Counted from the first letter of the stretch, positions 26,808-35,222 are shown. The stretch: DNA of 64,000 nucleotides from Psychromonas marina (GCF_030161115.1 NZ_BSPQ01000005.1:248001-312000), one strand, 5' to 3'. A program made the numbers and translations. The notes: generated by a model not told the origin, from the sequence alone.

Positions 26808-27218
26808 ATGGTTAATATAAATACCGCCTTACCCCCCGCAATTGCTGCTCCATTTCATCCTGCCGCAGAAGCGTTGCAGCGTGAAAACCAAATCAAACCT
26901 ATTATCCCTAAAACTGAAGTTATTGCTTCTTATGCAAAGATACGCGCAGACCAAGAACGAACACAACTTTCAGGTCAATCTCGCACCATTATCCAAGATG
27001 AAAATGAGCCACATAAGGAGTCGCCTGAACAGCAGCAATCTCATGCACAACAGCGACGTTTAAATTTTTTTGCAACGAAATCTAATACCGAAGGGAGTAA
27101 TGAAGAGAAAAAATTAGTACGAAGAGATGATTTTAAGCTGACGATATCAGTGATTCAGGAAAGATATAATAGTGCCGTGACGCCAATGCCAGAGCCCACC
27201 ATTCATCAGGTTCTATAA
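26808..27218 (+). CDS. Hypothetical protein, partner of the preceding small gene
   Basis: The 136-residue protein is not recognised. It starts MVNINTALPPAIAAPFHPAA, with a Pro/Ala-rich N-terminus. A Gln/Glu-rich hydrophilic middle follows (HKESPEQQQSHAQQRR, residues 69-84), then a basic RRDDF segment and a C-terminal helix (KLTISVIQERYNSA). It has no signal peptide or membrane segment. Composition suggests a largely disordered protein, of the kind seen in hook-length or chaperone-type accessory proteins, but no motif supports a specific role. It is coupled to the preceding gene (6-bp gap), so the two probably work together. A terminator-like hairpin follows at once. Confidence 0.75.
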   Translation: MVNINTALPPAIAAPFHPAAEALQRENQIKPIIPKTEVIASYAKIRADQERTQLSGQSRTIIQDENEPHKESPEQQQSHAQQRRLNFFATKSNTEGSNEEKKLVRRDDFKLTISVIQERYNSAVTPMPEPTIHQVL

Positions 27219-27242
27219 AAAAGGACTGTAAAAACAGTCCTT
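27217..27242. terminator. Intrinsic terminator after slyD (minus), also bounding the small gene pair
   Basis: AAGGACTGT-AAAA-ACAGTCCTT is a 9-bp stem. On the minus strand it is followed by a T-run, ending the slyD transcript; the plus-strand side lacks a long T-run. Confidence 0.82.
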
Positions 27243-27278
27243 AATGATTCAATTTTACAAGATATCAGCTATCTAGTA

Positions 27279-27911
27279 TTAGTGGCAGCTGCCACAACAA
27301 CCTTCAGGTGATTCTTCTTTTTTTACTTTTTCTTCTTCATGGCCTTTACCACCACAACAGCTTTCGCCTTCAGCATGTTTGCTAGTATCGCCACCACAAC
27401 ATTCGTGAGCAGCTTCTTCAGCGTGGTTGTGACCACAAGAGCCGCCAGCTTGGTGGATATGACCGTGTGCAATCTCTTCTTCAGTTGCTTCACGTACTGC
27501 AACAATTTCACCAACAAATTGTAATGCCATGCCTGCAAGAGGGTGATTAGCATCGATGCTAACCATGTCTTCAGTCACTTCCGTTACTTCAACAGTACGT
27601 GGACCTTGGTCTGTATCTGCTTGGAAAGACATACCTACTTCAATTGTATCAACGCCTTCAAATAGCTCGCGTGGCACTTGTTGTACTAATTCGTCTTGGA
27701 ACTCACCGTAAGCATCTTTAGCTTCAAGTTTAACATCGAATTTGTCACCCACTTCTTTACCTGCTAATTCTGCTTCAAGGCCAGGTACTAGGTAACCAGC
27801 ACCTTGAATAAATTCAAGTGGTGCGCCATTTTCAGTGCTATCAAGTGCATTGCCATCTACTTCTGCAACGCCAAAATGGATTGATACCGCTGCATTATTT
27901 GTAATTTTCAT
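27279..27911 (-). CDS. slyD: FKBP-type peptidyl-prolyl cis-trans isomerase SlyD
   Basis: The protein has 210 residues from the ATG at 27911 (MKITNNAAVSIHFGVAEVDG). The FKBP core is split by the insert-in-flap chaperone domain, with GLEAELAGKEVGDKF and NHPLAGMALQFVGEI as family landmarks. The C-terminal tail from about residue 150 is very rich in Cys, His and Glu (CGHNHAEEAAHECCGG, then CCGGKGHEEE, then CCGSCH). This metal-binding tail in E. coli binds nickel for hydrogenase maturation. SlyD acts as a cytosolic isomerase, chaperone and metallochaperone. It follows yheV with a single base between stop and start, so translation is coupled. Confidence 0.97.
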   Translation of the reverse strand: MKITNNAAVSIHFGVAEVDGNALDSTENGAPLEFIQGAGYLVPGLEAELAGKEVGDKFDVKLEAKDAYGEFQDELVQQVPRELFEGVDTIEVGMSFQADTDQGPRTVEVTEVTEDMVSIDANHPLAGMALQFVGEIVAVREATEEEIAHGHIHQAGGSCGHNHAEEAAHECCGGDTSKHAEGESCCGGKGHEEEKVKKEESPEGCCGSCH

Positions 27912-27912
27912 T

Positions 27913-28137
27913 CTATTTCTCACTATTCTCAGCCGGATCAAAGACACCAATCATCTGTTCAAATTGACGTGTTGCCGCTGTTGCTTGTTTGGGTGTTTGT
28001 GTTTGTGTGAAGCCACAAGACACACATATTAATGTTTCAACCGCATTTTCTAGTGTCAGCGCAACGCTGTCAAGTGTGTTGCATTGCGGGCAACTAGCGC
28101 CTGCTATAAATCGCTTTCTGTTTTTGGATAAGGCCAT
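27913..28137 (-). CDS. yheV: YheV-family zinc-ribbon protein
   Basis: The protein is about 74 residues from the ATG at 28137 (MALSKNRKRFIAG); an upstream in-frame ATG at 28197 would add 20 residues without family similarity. The pattern RKRFIAGASCPQCNTLDS, then CVSCGF, supplies two CxxC pairs for one zinc ion. From memory it matches E. coli YheV, including the C-terminal VIGxFxP motif (MIGVFDPA). Function is unknown. It is translationally coupled to slyD and divergent from yheS. In E. coli kefB and kefG lie between yheV and yheS; they are absent here. Confidence 0.88.
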   Translation of the reverse strand: MALSKNRKRFIAGASCPQCNTLDSVALTLENAVETLICVSCGFTQTQTPKQATAATRQFEQMIGVFDPAENSEK

Positions 28138-28282
28138 AATTAATTTTATCGCTAACTGTTTGAAGAGATTATCTATCTTAATCAAATCAGTATTCATTGC
28201 TAGTAGCTATAGCTCAACTTTATAAAATTGGTTATTATCCATCCCCTATTTATTAGTAAGAAAACTACAGAGAAAAACATTT

Positions 28283-30193
28283 ATGATTGTTGCATCTAAT
28301 ATCGAATTTATCCGTGGTGGCAAAGCATTATTAAAAGATGCCAGCGCAACAATCAACCCGCGTCAAAAAGTGGGTTTAGTCGGTGCAAACGGCTGTGGTA
28401 AATCAAGCTTTTTTACTTTATTGAAGCAAGAAACACATGTTGATGCCGGTGATTTAACTATTCCTCATCATTGGCGATTAGCGAGTGTTGCGCAGGAAAC
28501 ACCTGCCCTTGATAAAAATGCACTGCAATATGTCATTGATGGTGATTATGATTTTCGTTCATTACAAGAAAAATTAGCACAAGCGGAAGCGCAGAATAAC
28601 GGTACTAAAATCGCTGAGATGCATATTCTGCTTGATAATGCTGGTGGTTATACCATTGAATCACGTGCGGCTGAATTGTTAGCGGGTCTAGGATTTAGCG
28701 AGCAAGCACAGGGGCGTCCGGTGAGCGATTTCTCTGGTGGTTGGCGTATGCGTTTGAATCTTGCACAGGCGTTGCTTTGTCCTTCTGATTTATTGTTACT
28801 CGATGAACCAACCAATCACCTCGACTTAGATGCGGTTATTTGGCTTGAAAAATGGCTACGCCAATACCAAGGTACGCTAATCCTAATTTCTCATGACCGA
28901 GACTTCATCGATAGTATTGTGGATAAAATTATCCACATTGAACAAAATAAATTATTCGAATACACCGGTAACTATACGAGCTTTGAGCGTCAACGCGCCG
29001 AAAAACTGGTACAGCAGCAGTCTTCTTACGAGAAGCAGCAAGCGCAAATGGATCATATGCAAAGTTATATTGACCGTTTTCGTTATAAAGCCAATAAAGC
29101 CAAACAAGCGCAAAGCCGTATTAAAGCATTAGAAAAGATGGAGCAATTATTACCTGCACATCTTGATAATCAATTTAGCTTCTCGTTTCGAGAGCCTGAT
29201 GCATTACCAATGCCATTGTTAACCTTGGAAAAAGTAAGTGCCGGTTACGATGACCTGTTAATTCTGGACCAAATCAAATTAAACTTAGTACCGGGAAGTC
29301 GTATTGGTCTGTTAGGGCGAAATGGTGCAGGTAAATCAACGTTAATTAAACTGCTTTCAGATCAGCTTCAGCCTCAATCGGGAAAAATTGAGATAAATAC
29401 CAACGCAAAAATCGGCTACTTTGCGCAACACCAATTAGAGTTTTTGCGGTTAGATGAGTCTCCAATGCAGCACCTTGCACGTTTAGCGCCCGATGAAAAA
29501 GAACTACCATTACGTAGTTTCTTAGGCAGCTTTGGTTTCCAAGGCGATAAAGCATTCGATATTGTTAAGCCTTTCTCTGGTGGTGAGAAAGCGCGTTTAG
29601 TATTAGCGCTGTTGGTATGGCAAAAACCAAATCTCTTATTACTCGATGAACCAACCAATCACCTTGATTTAGAGATGCGTCATGCATTAACCGTTGCACT
29701 GCAAGCGTTTGAAGGCGCAATGGTCGTTGTTTCGCATGATAGGCATCTATTACGCACCACAACTGACGATCTTTACTTGGTACATGATAAAAAAGTAGAG
29801 CCATTTGAGGGCGATTTAGATGATTATCACCAATGGTTATCTGATCAACAACGTATTGAAAAGCAAGCGGAACAAAATGTTGAAAAAGCACCCTCTGCGA
29901 GTGTAAATCGTAAAGACCAAAAAAGATTAGAAGCAGAGTTTCGTAAAAAGCTAACGCCTTTTAAGAAGCTGCTAACAACCTCTGAAAAACAGATGGATAA
30001 ATATTCAACACGTTTAACTGAGATTGAAGAGCAATTAGGCGATAGTTCATTGTATGAACAAGAGAATAAAAAGCTGCTAACCGACCTGTTAAAAGAACAG
30101 GGTGAAGTGAAAGATCAACTTGAAGAAACTGAGATGATATGGATGGATGCGCAAGAGCAGATAGAGCTTTTGCAATCAGAGTTTGAAGCGTGA
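28283..30193 (+). CDS. yheS: ABC-F family ATPase YheS
   Basis: The 636-residue soluble protein has two ABC domains. The first has GANGCGKSS near residue 36, FSGGWRMRL near 153 and LLLLDEPTNHLDLDAV; the second has GRNGAGKST near 350, FSGGEKARL and LLLLDEPTNHLDLEM. They are joined by a charged linker (KANKAKQAQSRIKALEKME). A C-terminal coiled coil (residues 540-636) resembles the arm domain of ABC-F proteins. No membrane segment is present. ABC-F proteins act on the ribosomal E site during translation. YheS has been linked to ribosome stalling relief, and the neighbourhood with slyD/yheV supports the assignment. Confidence 0.94.
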   Translation: MIVASNIEFIRGGKALLKDASATINPRQKVGLVGANGCGKSSFFTLLKQETHVDAGDLTIPHHWRLASVAQETPALDKNALQYVIDGDYDFRSLQEKLAQAEAQNNGTKIAEMHILLDNAGGYTIESRAAELLAGLGFSEQAQGRPVSDFSGGWRMRLNLAQALLCPSDLLLLDEPTNHLDLDAVIWLEKWLRQYQGTLILISHDRDFIDSIVDKIIHIEQNKLFEYTGNYTSFERQRAEKLVQQQSSYEKQQAQMDHMQSYIDRFRYKANKAKQAQSRIKALEKMEQLLPAHLDNQFSFSFREPDALPMPLLTLEKVSAGYDDLLILDQIKLNLVPGSRIGLLGRNGAGKSTLIKLLSDQLQPQSGKIEINTNAKIGYFAQHQLEFLRLDESPMQHLARLAPDEKELPLRSFLGSFGFQGDKAFDIVKPFSGGEKARLVLALLVWQKPNLLLLDEPTNHLDLEMRHALTVALQAFEGAMVVVSHDRHLLRTTTDDLYLVHDKKVEPFEGDLDDYHQWLSDQQRIEKQAEQNVEKAPSASVNRKDQKRLEAEFRKKLTPFKKLLTTSEKQMDKYSTRLTEIEEQLGDSSLYEQENKKLLTDLLKEQGEVKDQLEETEMIWMDAQEQIELLQSEFEA

Positions 30194-30254
30194 TCTTTAA
30201 ACTGTGTGTAATCATAATCAACAACAATAGCGACTATATATAAAGGAAAATAAA

Positions 30255-30542
30255 ATGAGCTTTGAAACAAATGAATATTTTGACGGTAATGTAAAATCAA
30301 TCGCATTCCAAAGTGCAACATTACCAGCAACAGTTGGTGTGATGGAGATTGGTGATTATACGTTTGGCACCGCAGCTAAAGAATACATGACAGTTGTCAG
30401 CGGTAGCCTAACCATTAAGTTTGCAGATGCAGCGGATTGGAAAGTATTTAATGCCGGTGAAACTTTTGAAGTGGAAGCAAACTCAAGCTTTGATGTAAAA
30501 GTAACAGTACAAACTGCTTATCTTTGCCTTTATGAAAAATAA
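30255..30542 (+). CDS. ppnP: Pyrimidine/purine nucleoside phosphorylase PpnP
   Basis: This 95-residue single-domain cupin matches the YaiE/PpnP family throughout: [48 protein letters not shown] and YLCLYEK. PpnP phosphorolyses a broad set of nucleosides to free bases and ribose-1-phosphate. The family is about 94 residues, so the gene is complete. AAGGAAAATAAA precedes the ATG and a strong terminator follows, so it can be monocistronic. Confidence 0.95.
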   Translation: MSFETNEYFDGNVKSIAFQSATLPATVGVMEIGDYTFGTAAKEYMTVVSGSLTIKFADAADWKVFNAGETFEVEANSSFDVKVTVQTAYLCLYEK

Positions 30543-30567
30543 GCTTAATAGCTAGTTTGAATAATAT

Positions 30568-30591
30568 AAAAGGAGCTTAGGCTCCTTTTTT
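30568..30591 (+). terminator. Intrinsic terminator of ppnP
   Basis: AAAAGGAGC-TTAG-GCTCCTTTTTT is a short GC stem with flanking A and T runs, 26 bp past the stop codon. Confidence 0.88.
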
Positions 30592-30831
30592 AGTTTTAAT
30601 ACACTGCCTGTCTCTTGATTAGACTTCATTTCTGAACTTAAAGCCGACCTAAACTGTGCGACAAAAAACAGAATATTGGAGATGACTTGCCCCCAAAAGT
30701 ACTTATTTCCTCTTCTTAATTACTTGGTATAAATATTAGATAGCAGCTGTTTTTCTTCGTAAATGAACGTTTATTTTTGTTTTCCTTATTTATCAATGCT
30801 TTGATAGAATCTATTTTTTGTTGTTAATTAA
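30592..30831. other. Intergenic region between ppnP and endonuclease I gene
   Basis: About 240 bp without a supported gene. It probably carries the endonuclease promoter. A 19-bp segment at 30608-30626 resembles an IS50 inside end, but no transposase remnant is visible. Confidence 0.5.
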
Positions 30832-31572
30832 AATGGACTTACTATCAATTACTTTATCTTTCTGCTTTTATTGCCCTTTACTGTTTCAGCTGAGCAAGGC
30901 AACCAAACCAATCACTCCTTTAACAAAGCCAAAAAAATGCTTGAGCGATCTGTGTATCAACAGCAAGATGAGCGAACAACGCTTTATTGTGAAGCTTCCT
31001 TTAATAATAAAAAGCAAGTCACCTTTCCAGAAGGTTTTGCGACTACCAAGCATGTTAAACGTGCTAAAAAAGTGGAGTGGGAACATGTCGTGCCAGCAGA
31101 AAATTTTGGACGCAACTTTAGTGAATGGCGTGAAGGAGACGAACGTTGTGTCACGAGCAAAGGGAAGTCCTTTAAAGGGCGACGTTGTGCGGAAAAAGTA
31201 AATCAGGAGTATCGTTTGATGCAGTCAGATATGTACAACTTATATCCTGCTATTGGCGCGGTGAATGCGATGCGAAGTAACTATAACTTTGTAATGTTAA
31301 GTGATCAGCAAAGTAGCTTTGGCAGTTGTGCGATGAAAATTTCAGACCGTAAAGCTGAGCCACCGAGCAATGCGCGCGGTGTTATTGCGCGTAGTTATCT
31401 ATATATGGATAAAACCTACCCAAAATATTCGATGAGTAAACAGCAATTACAATTAATGAATGCCTGGGATAAACAGTTCCCTGTGACTCAGTGGGAATGT
31501 TTACGTGCAGATCGTATTGCCCAGTTGCAGGGTAACAAAAATAGCGTATTAGCTGAAAGTTGTGGTAGTTAA
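30832..31572 (+). CDS. endA: Secreted endonuclease I (EndA/Dns/Vvn family), start codon disrupted
   Basis: The mature enzyme is convincing. EWEHVVPAENFGR carries the catalytic histidine of the beta-beta-alpha metal fold. QEYRLMQSDMYNLYPAIGAV, NAMRSNYNF and ARGVIARSYLYM follow the Vibrio Vvn/Dns pattern, with paired cysteines. It degrades extracellular or periplasmic DNA. The reading frame has a good signal peptide, LTINYFIFLLLLPFTVSA before EQGNQ, but no ATG opens this frame. The only ATG (30833) is in the next frame and would fit if one base were restored after it. Possible explanations are sequencing error, a frameshift mutation, or initiation at TTG 30871, which would remove most of the signal. 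The given start marks the first in-frame codon after the last stop. Confidence 0.82.
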   Translation, partial: NGLTINYFIFLLLLPFTVSAEQGNQTNHSFNKAKKMLERSVYQQQDERTTLYCEASFNNKKQVTFPEGFATTKHVKRAKKVEWEHVVPAENFGRNFSEWREGDERCVTSKGKSFKGRRCAEKVNQEYRLMQSDMYNLYPAIGAVNAMRSNYNFVMLSDQQSSFGSCAMKISDRKAEPPSNARGVIARSYLYMDKTYPKYSMSKQQLQLMNAWDKQFPVTQWECLRADRIAQLQGNKNSVLAESCGS

Positions 31573-32360
31573 CTGAGAATTATCTCGCGCACAAATCGGC
31601 TACCAAAGTAGGCAAGGGTCAGCAGTGATGAACCTATAATGATCACGTAGACCATCATTCGCCCACGCCAACCTTGTTTATAGTGGCCCCATAAAATAAC
31701 CGCATAAAGCACCCAAGCGATCATTGAAAGTATCGCTTTATGGGCTTTGCCCTGTGCAAACATGTCCTCTAAAAAGATAAAGCCGGTTAGCAGGGTACAG
31801 CTCAATAAAATAAAGCCAATAAATACAAATTGAAAGAGGCTTTTTTCTAGTGTCATGATCGGGGGCATCTTCACGCTAGAGAGTGATATTTTGTGATTTT
31901 TTAATCGATACTCTAAATAAGCGAGTTGTAATGCTAATAAGCTAGCAATGCTTAGAATCGAATAGGCTAGCAATGCAAAAATAATATGCGCGCCTACTTG
32001 AGGATGTGTTTCTAAATGGGTAATAAAGTGACTTGGTAAGTAGGTGACTGCAATAAAATTAATCACCGTAAACCCATATACAATAGGTAGAAGCACGCCT
32101 GTATTGAGACGTTTGGTCGCAATCGTGCTGAGCAGAGAAATAATGAAAGTGATCGCAGAGACAATATTTAAAATCTGTAAATCTTGGCCATTAAGTGTAA
32201 ATACGTGGCTATATAACCATACACAATGGGTCGCTAAGGCAATAAAAGTAGGCGCTAAAAAATAGCCCGTTAATATTTTTTTAGAGGAAAGTAACTGATT
32301 GCTCGCAATGGTTGCGGCTAGAATATAAAAAATGCTACTTATTGCTGCTAAATAATCCAT
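31569..32360 (-). CDS. ypjD: Inner-membrane CcsA-like protein YpjD (CorE)
   Basis: The 263-residue protein has about eight hydrophobic helices and belongs to the CcmC/CcsA-like cytochrome c assembly superfamily (HIIFALLAYSILSIASLLAL). C-terminal WVLYAVILWGHYKQGWRGR and TLAYFGSRFVREI match E. coli YpjD closely. YpjD is divergent from ffh in E. coli, as it is here. Its role is uncertain; it was linked genetically to magnesium/cobalt transport (CorE-like) and is not a proven haem handler. It converges with the endonuclease gene, with stop codons overlapping by four bases. Confidence 0.92.
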   Translation of the reverse strand: MDYLAAISSIFYILAATIASNQLLSSKKILTGYFLAPTFIALATHCVWLYSHVFTLNGQDLQILNIVSAITFIISLLSTIATKRLNTGVLLPIVYGFTVINFIAVTYLPSHFITHLETHPQVGAHIIFALLAYSILSIASLLALQLAYLEYRLKNHKISLSSVKMPPIMTLEKSLFQFVFIGFILLSCTLLTGFIFLEDMFAQGKAHKAILSMIAWVLYAVILWGHYKQGWRGRMMVYVIIIGSSLLTLAYFGSRFVREIILS

Positions 32361-32620
32361 ATCAATCTACCTACCTGCTGAGTCAAGTTGCTATACTAGT
32401 TATTATTCAATCTATGCTGCGCGGAATCACTTGCTCGACTATTGTCTACAACCATGATAATTCGAGGCTGCAATACTCGTTAACCATTAACCATCATATT
32501 GTGCCTTATCTTGGTGCTCGAGTTAGTGAGTGAATAAAGCATTTTGATTGCTAACTAGTGTGATTATATGCAAATTTTAGCGGATGAGAAGTTAATACTA
32601 CTTTGAAAGGCAATGTTGCG

Positions 32621-32626
32621 TATAAT
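32621..32626 (+). promoter_or_regulatory. Probable -10 element of ffh (TATAAT)
   Basis: A perfect TATAAT hexamer lies 42 bp before the ffh start. No well-spaced -35 box is obvious (TTGAAA is only 12 bp upstream). Confidence 0.4.
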
Positions 32627-32667
32627 ATCTGCATTCTATTTTAATTTTTTAGTAGCGAGAGCGAAGC

Positions 32668-34083
32668 ATGTTTGAGAATTTAACCGACCGATTGTCGAAA
32701 ACCCTAAAAACGATCAGTGGTAAAGGCCGCTTAACTGAAGACAACATTAAAGGCACGTTACGTGAAGTACGTATGGCGCTTTTAGAGGCGGATGTTGCCC
32801 TACCTGTTGTACGCGACTTTATCAAAGCGGTAAAAAAACGTGCTGTTGGTCGTGAAGTTACCAAGACATTAAACCCTGGACAAGCATTCCTAAAAATTGT
32901 TCAAAGTGAACTTGAATCAGCAATGGGTGAGGTTAATGAGTCATTAAACCTTGCGATGCAACCACCTGCCGTATTATTAATGGCTGGTTTACAAGGTGCG
33001 GGTAAAACAACCTCGGTTGCTAAACTAGCGCTATTGTTAAAAAATAAAGAGAAAAAATCTGTTTTAGTCGTAAGTGCCGATATCTATCGTCCTGCTGCGA
33101 TTAAACAATTAGAAACATTAGCGGGTGAAGTTGACGTTGAGTTCTTCCCGAGTGATATTACGCAAAATCCGATTGATATTGCTAATGCAGCGATTGATCA
33201 TGCGAAAAAGAAATTTATCGATGTAGTAATTGTCGATACAGCGGGTCGTTTGCATGTCGATAGCGACATGATGGACGAGATTAAAGACCTTCACGCTGCG
33301 ATTACACCAATCGAAACCCTGTTTGTTGTTGATGCAATGACTGGTCAAGATGCGGCCAATACAGCTAAAGCTTTTAATGAAGCGTTACCACTAACCGGTA
33401 TTATCTTAACCAAAGCCGATGGTGATGCTCGTGGTGGTGCTGCACTTTCAATTCGTCATATTACAGGTAAGCCGATTAAATTTATCGGTATGGGCGAAAA
33501 AATTGATGCATTAGAAGCATTCCATCCAGAACGTATCGCTTCACGTATCTTAGGCATGGGTGATGTTCTTACTCTAATCGAAGACCTTGAACAAAAAGTA
33601 GATAAGAAAAAAGCCGATAAATTGGCTAAAAAGATCACTAAAGGTAAAGGTTTCGATTTAGAAGATTTCCGTGACCAACTTGTACAAATGAAAGGTATGG
33701 GCGGCATGGCTGGCATGATGGATAAATTGCCGGGTATGGGGCAAGTGCCTGATGCAATGAAAGATCAAGTTAATGAAAAAGCGACCAACCAAATGGAAGC
33801 GATCATTAACTCAATGACTAAAAAAGAACGTGCAAAACCTGAAATTATTAAAGGTGGACGTAAACGTCGTATTGCTGCGGGTTCTGGTACACAAATTCAA
33901 GATGTGAATAAATTGCTTAAACAGTTTACTCAGATGCAAAAAATGATGAAGAAGATGTCAGGTAAAGGCGGCATGCGCAAAATGATGTCTGGTATGCAAG
34001 GCATGATGGGCGGCGCTGGTGGTATGCCTGGTATGGGCGGAATGGGAATGCCTCCTGGATTAGGTGGCTTCCGTAAGAAGTAA
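32668..34083 (+). CDS. ffh: Signal recognition particle protein Ffh (SRP54)
   Basis: The 471-residue GTPase has the N domain (LTDRLSKTLKTISGKGRLTE) and G1 GLQGAGKTT near residue 109. DTAGR lies near 191 and TKAD near 249. A methionine-rich M domain follows from about 300, ending in a Gly/Met-rich tail (GMQGMMGGAGGMPGMGGM). It binds signal sequences emerging from the ribosome together with 4.5S RNA, and docks with FtsY. Length is slightly above E. coli Ffh (453), because of the longer tail. It precedes the rpsP operon as in many gammaproteobacteria, but a palindromic element and a terminator separate them. Confidence 0.98.
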   Translation: MFENLTDRLSKTLKTISGKGRLTEDNIKGTLREVRMALLEADVALPVVRDFIKAVKKRAVGREVTKTLNPGQAFLKIVQSELESAMGEVNESLNLAMQPPAVLLMAGLQGAGKTTSVAKLALLLKNKEKKSVLVVSADIYRPAAIKQLETLAGEVDVEFFPSDITQNPIDIANAAIDHAKKKFIDVVIVDTAGRLHVDSDMMDEIKDLHAAITPIETLFVVDAMTGQDAANTAKAFNEALPLTGIILTKADGDARGGAALSIRHITGKPIKFIGMGEKIDALEAFHPERIASRILGMGDVLTLIEDLEQKVDKKKADKLAKKITKGKGFDLEDFRDQLVQMKGMGGMAGMMDKLPGMGQVPDAMKDQVNEKATNQMEAIINSMTKKERAKPEIIKGGRKRRIAAGSGTQIQDVNKLLKQFTQMQKMMKKMSGKGGMRKMMSGMQGMMGGAGGMPGMGGMGMPPGLGGFRKK

Positions 34084-34086
34084 TTA

Positions 34087-34193
34087 CTCAGGCCGTTGCT
34101 ATTTAAGCTTATTTTTTCGTTGAGAAATGCTCGTTTAGCAGGCTAAACTCCGCTTTCTCGCCTTGAACTAAGCATAAATAGCTTAGCCCTGAG
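34087..34193. repeat. Long imperfect palindrome (MITE/ERIC-like) after ffh
   Basis: Outer arms 34087-34111 and 34169-34193 pair in 20 of 25 positions. Inner arms GAGAAA/TTTCTC and GTTTAGC-AG-GCTAAAC (34133-34148) complete a nested 107-base hairpin starting four bases after the ffh stop codon. This layout is like intergenic mobile palindromes of enterobacteria and vibrios. Confidence 0.7.
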
Positions 34194-34213
34194 CACTTAC
34201 ATGGCTAGTGGAT

Positions 34214-34246
34214 AAAAAAACCAAATGTTCGCATTTGGCTTTTTTG
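34214..34246 (+). terminator. Intrinsic terminator of ffh
   Basis: CCAAATG-TTCG-CATTTGG with the stable UUCG tetraloop is followed by CTTTTTT and preceded by an A-run. Confidence 0.9.
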
Positions 34247-34299
34247 TATCTGTAAAGTAATACGTAGCGCTTATTTTTTGCTCAGAAATGTGATTTTGA

Positions 34300-34327
34300 T
34301 TGTTATTTTCGTGCAAAAGAGTATGAT
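34300..34327 (+). promoter_or_regulatory. Predicted promoter of the rpsP-rimM-trmD-rplS operon
   Basis: TTGTTA (34300-34305), 16-bp spacer and TATGAT (34322-34327) lie about 75 bp before rpsP, after the ffh terminator. Confidence 0.45.
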
Positions 34328-34402
34328 TCGGCAGCTTTCTACAAAAGCAGGCGGTTAGCATCAGCTGACCAATTATACGTTTAACAATATATAGAGGACG
34401 AT

Positions 34403-34651
34403 ATGGTAACTATTCGTTTAGCTCGCGGCGGCCAAAAAAAGCGCCCATTCTACCAAGTAGTAGTAACAGATAGCCGTAACGCACGTGACGGCCGTTTCCT
34501 TGAAAAAGTTGGTTTCTTCAACCCAACAGCACAAGGTAATGCAGAAAAATTACGTTTAGATACAGATCGCATCGAGCATTGGCTTGGTCTTGGCGCACAG
34601 CTAAGTGATCGTGTAGCTAAATTAGTAAAAGACAACGCAGTAGCTGCATAA
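34403..34651 (+). CDS. rpsP: 30S ribosomal protein S16
   Basis: The 82-residue protein matches bacterial S16 along its whole length, with [33 protein letters not shown] and [16 protein letters not shown]. It binds 16S rRNA in the body of the small subunit and is needed for assembly. It is the first gene of the conserved rpsP-rimM-trmD-rplS operon. AGAGGACGAT provides the ribosome binding site. Confidence 0.98.
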   Translation: MVTIRLARGGQKKRPFYQVVVTDSRNARDGRFLEKVGFFNPTAQGNAEKLRLDTDRIEHWLGLGAQLSDRVAKLVKDNAVAA

Positions 34652-34675
34652 TTGCAGTTAGGTGAGGAGATTCAG

Positions 34676-35203
34676 GTGAGCCAAATAGCAGAGCCAATTG
34701 TAATCGGAAAATTTGGTGCCGTTCACGGTATTAAAGGCTGGTTAAAAATTCACTCCTACACCGATGATGCTGAAAGTATTTTTCAATACAAGCCATTGTT
34801 GATGAAGTATCAGGGGCAACTTCAGGAGGTGAATATCACTGAATGGAAATGTCACAGTAATACTTTCGTTGCAAAAATAGATGCATTTGATGTTCGCGAA
34901 GAAGCACAAGCCCTTGTTGGTGTTGAACTTCTAGTAAATGCAGATGAACTTCCTGAATTGGATAGTGATTTCTATTGGCGTGATTTGATAGGGTGTCAGG
35001 TTAATACTGACCAAGGTTATCATTTAGGTGTTGTTACCGACATGATGGAAACAGGATCTAAAGATGTGCTTGTGGTTAAAGCCAACTCGAACGATGCTTT
35101 TGGGCAAAAAGAACGATTAATCCCGTTCATTAAAGAGCAGGTAATATCTAATGTAGATATTGCAGGCAAACTAATTACAGTTAATTGGGAACCTGATTTC
35201 TGA
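34676..35203 (+). CDS. rimM: Ribosome maturation factor RimM
   Basis: A GTG at 34676 is preferred as start, because GTGAGGAG lies 6 bases before it; the frame also opens at TTG 34652, which would put that signal inside the gene. The 175-residue product starts with [22 protein letters not shown], the RimM N-terminal domain. A PRC-barrel C-terminal domain includes [10 protein letters not shown] and [11 protein letters not shown]. RimM binds S19 in the 30S head and helps mature 16S rRNA. It sits 24 bp after rpsP in the operon. Confidence 0.96.
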   Translation: MSQIAEPIVIGKFGAVHGIKGWLKIHSYTDDAESIFQYKPLLMKYQGQLQEVNITEWKCHSNTFVAKIDAFDVREEAQALVGVELLVNADELPELDSDFYWRDLIGCQVNTDQGYHLGVVTDMMETGSKDVLVVKANSNDAFGQKERLIPFIKEQVISNVDIAGKLITVNWEPDF

Positions 35204-35222
35204 TTACCCTAGGAGAAAAGCG

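Noticed and set aside
26842-27063. 73-codon frame inside the second small gene after bioH
   Set aside because: It is a shadow in another frame; the 136-codon frame has the better position after the upstream stop codon and runs to the terminator.
27323-27553. 76-codon frame within slyD
   Set aside because: It is a shifted reading of the Cys/His-rich tail of SlyD.
30818-31201. 127-codon frame overlapping the endonuclease gene
   Set aside because: It contains the ATG at 30833 but only its first codons could matter; the rest is an out-of-frame shadow of the endonuclease domain with no family similarity.
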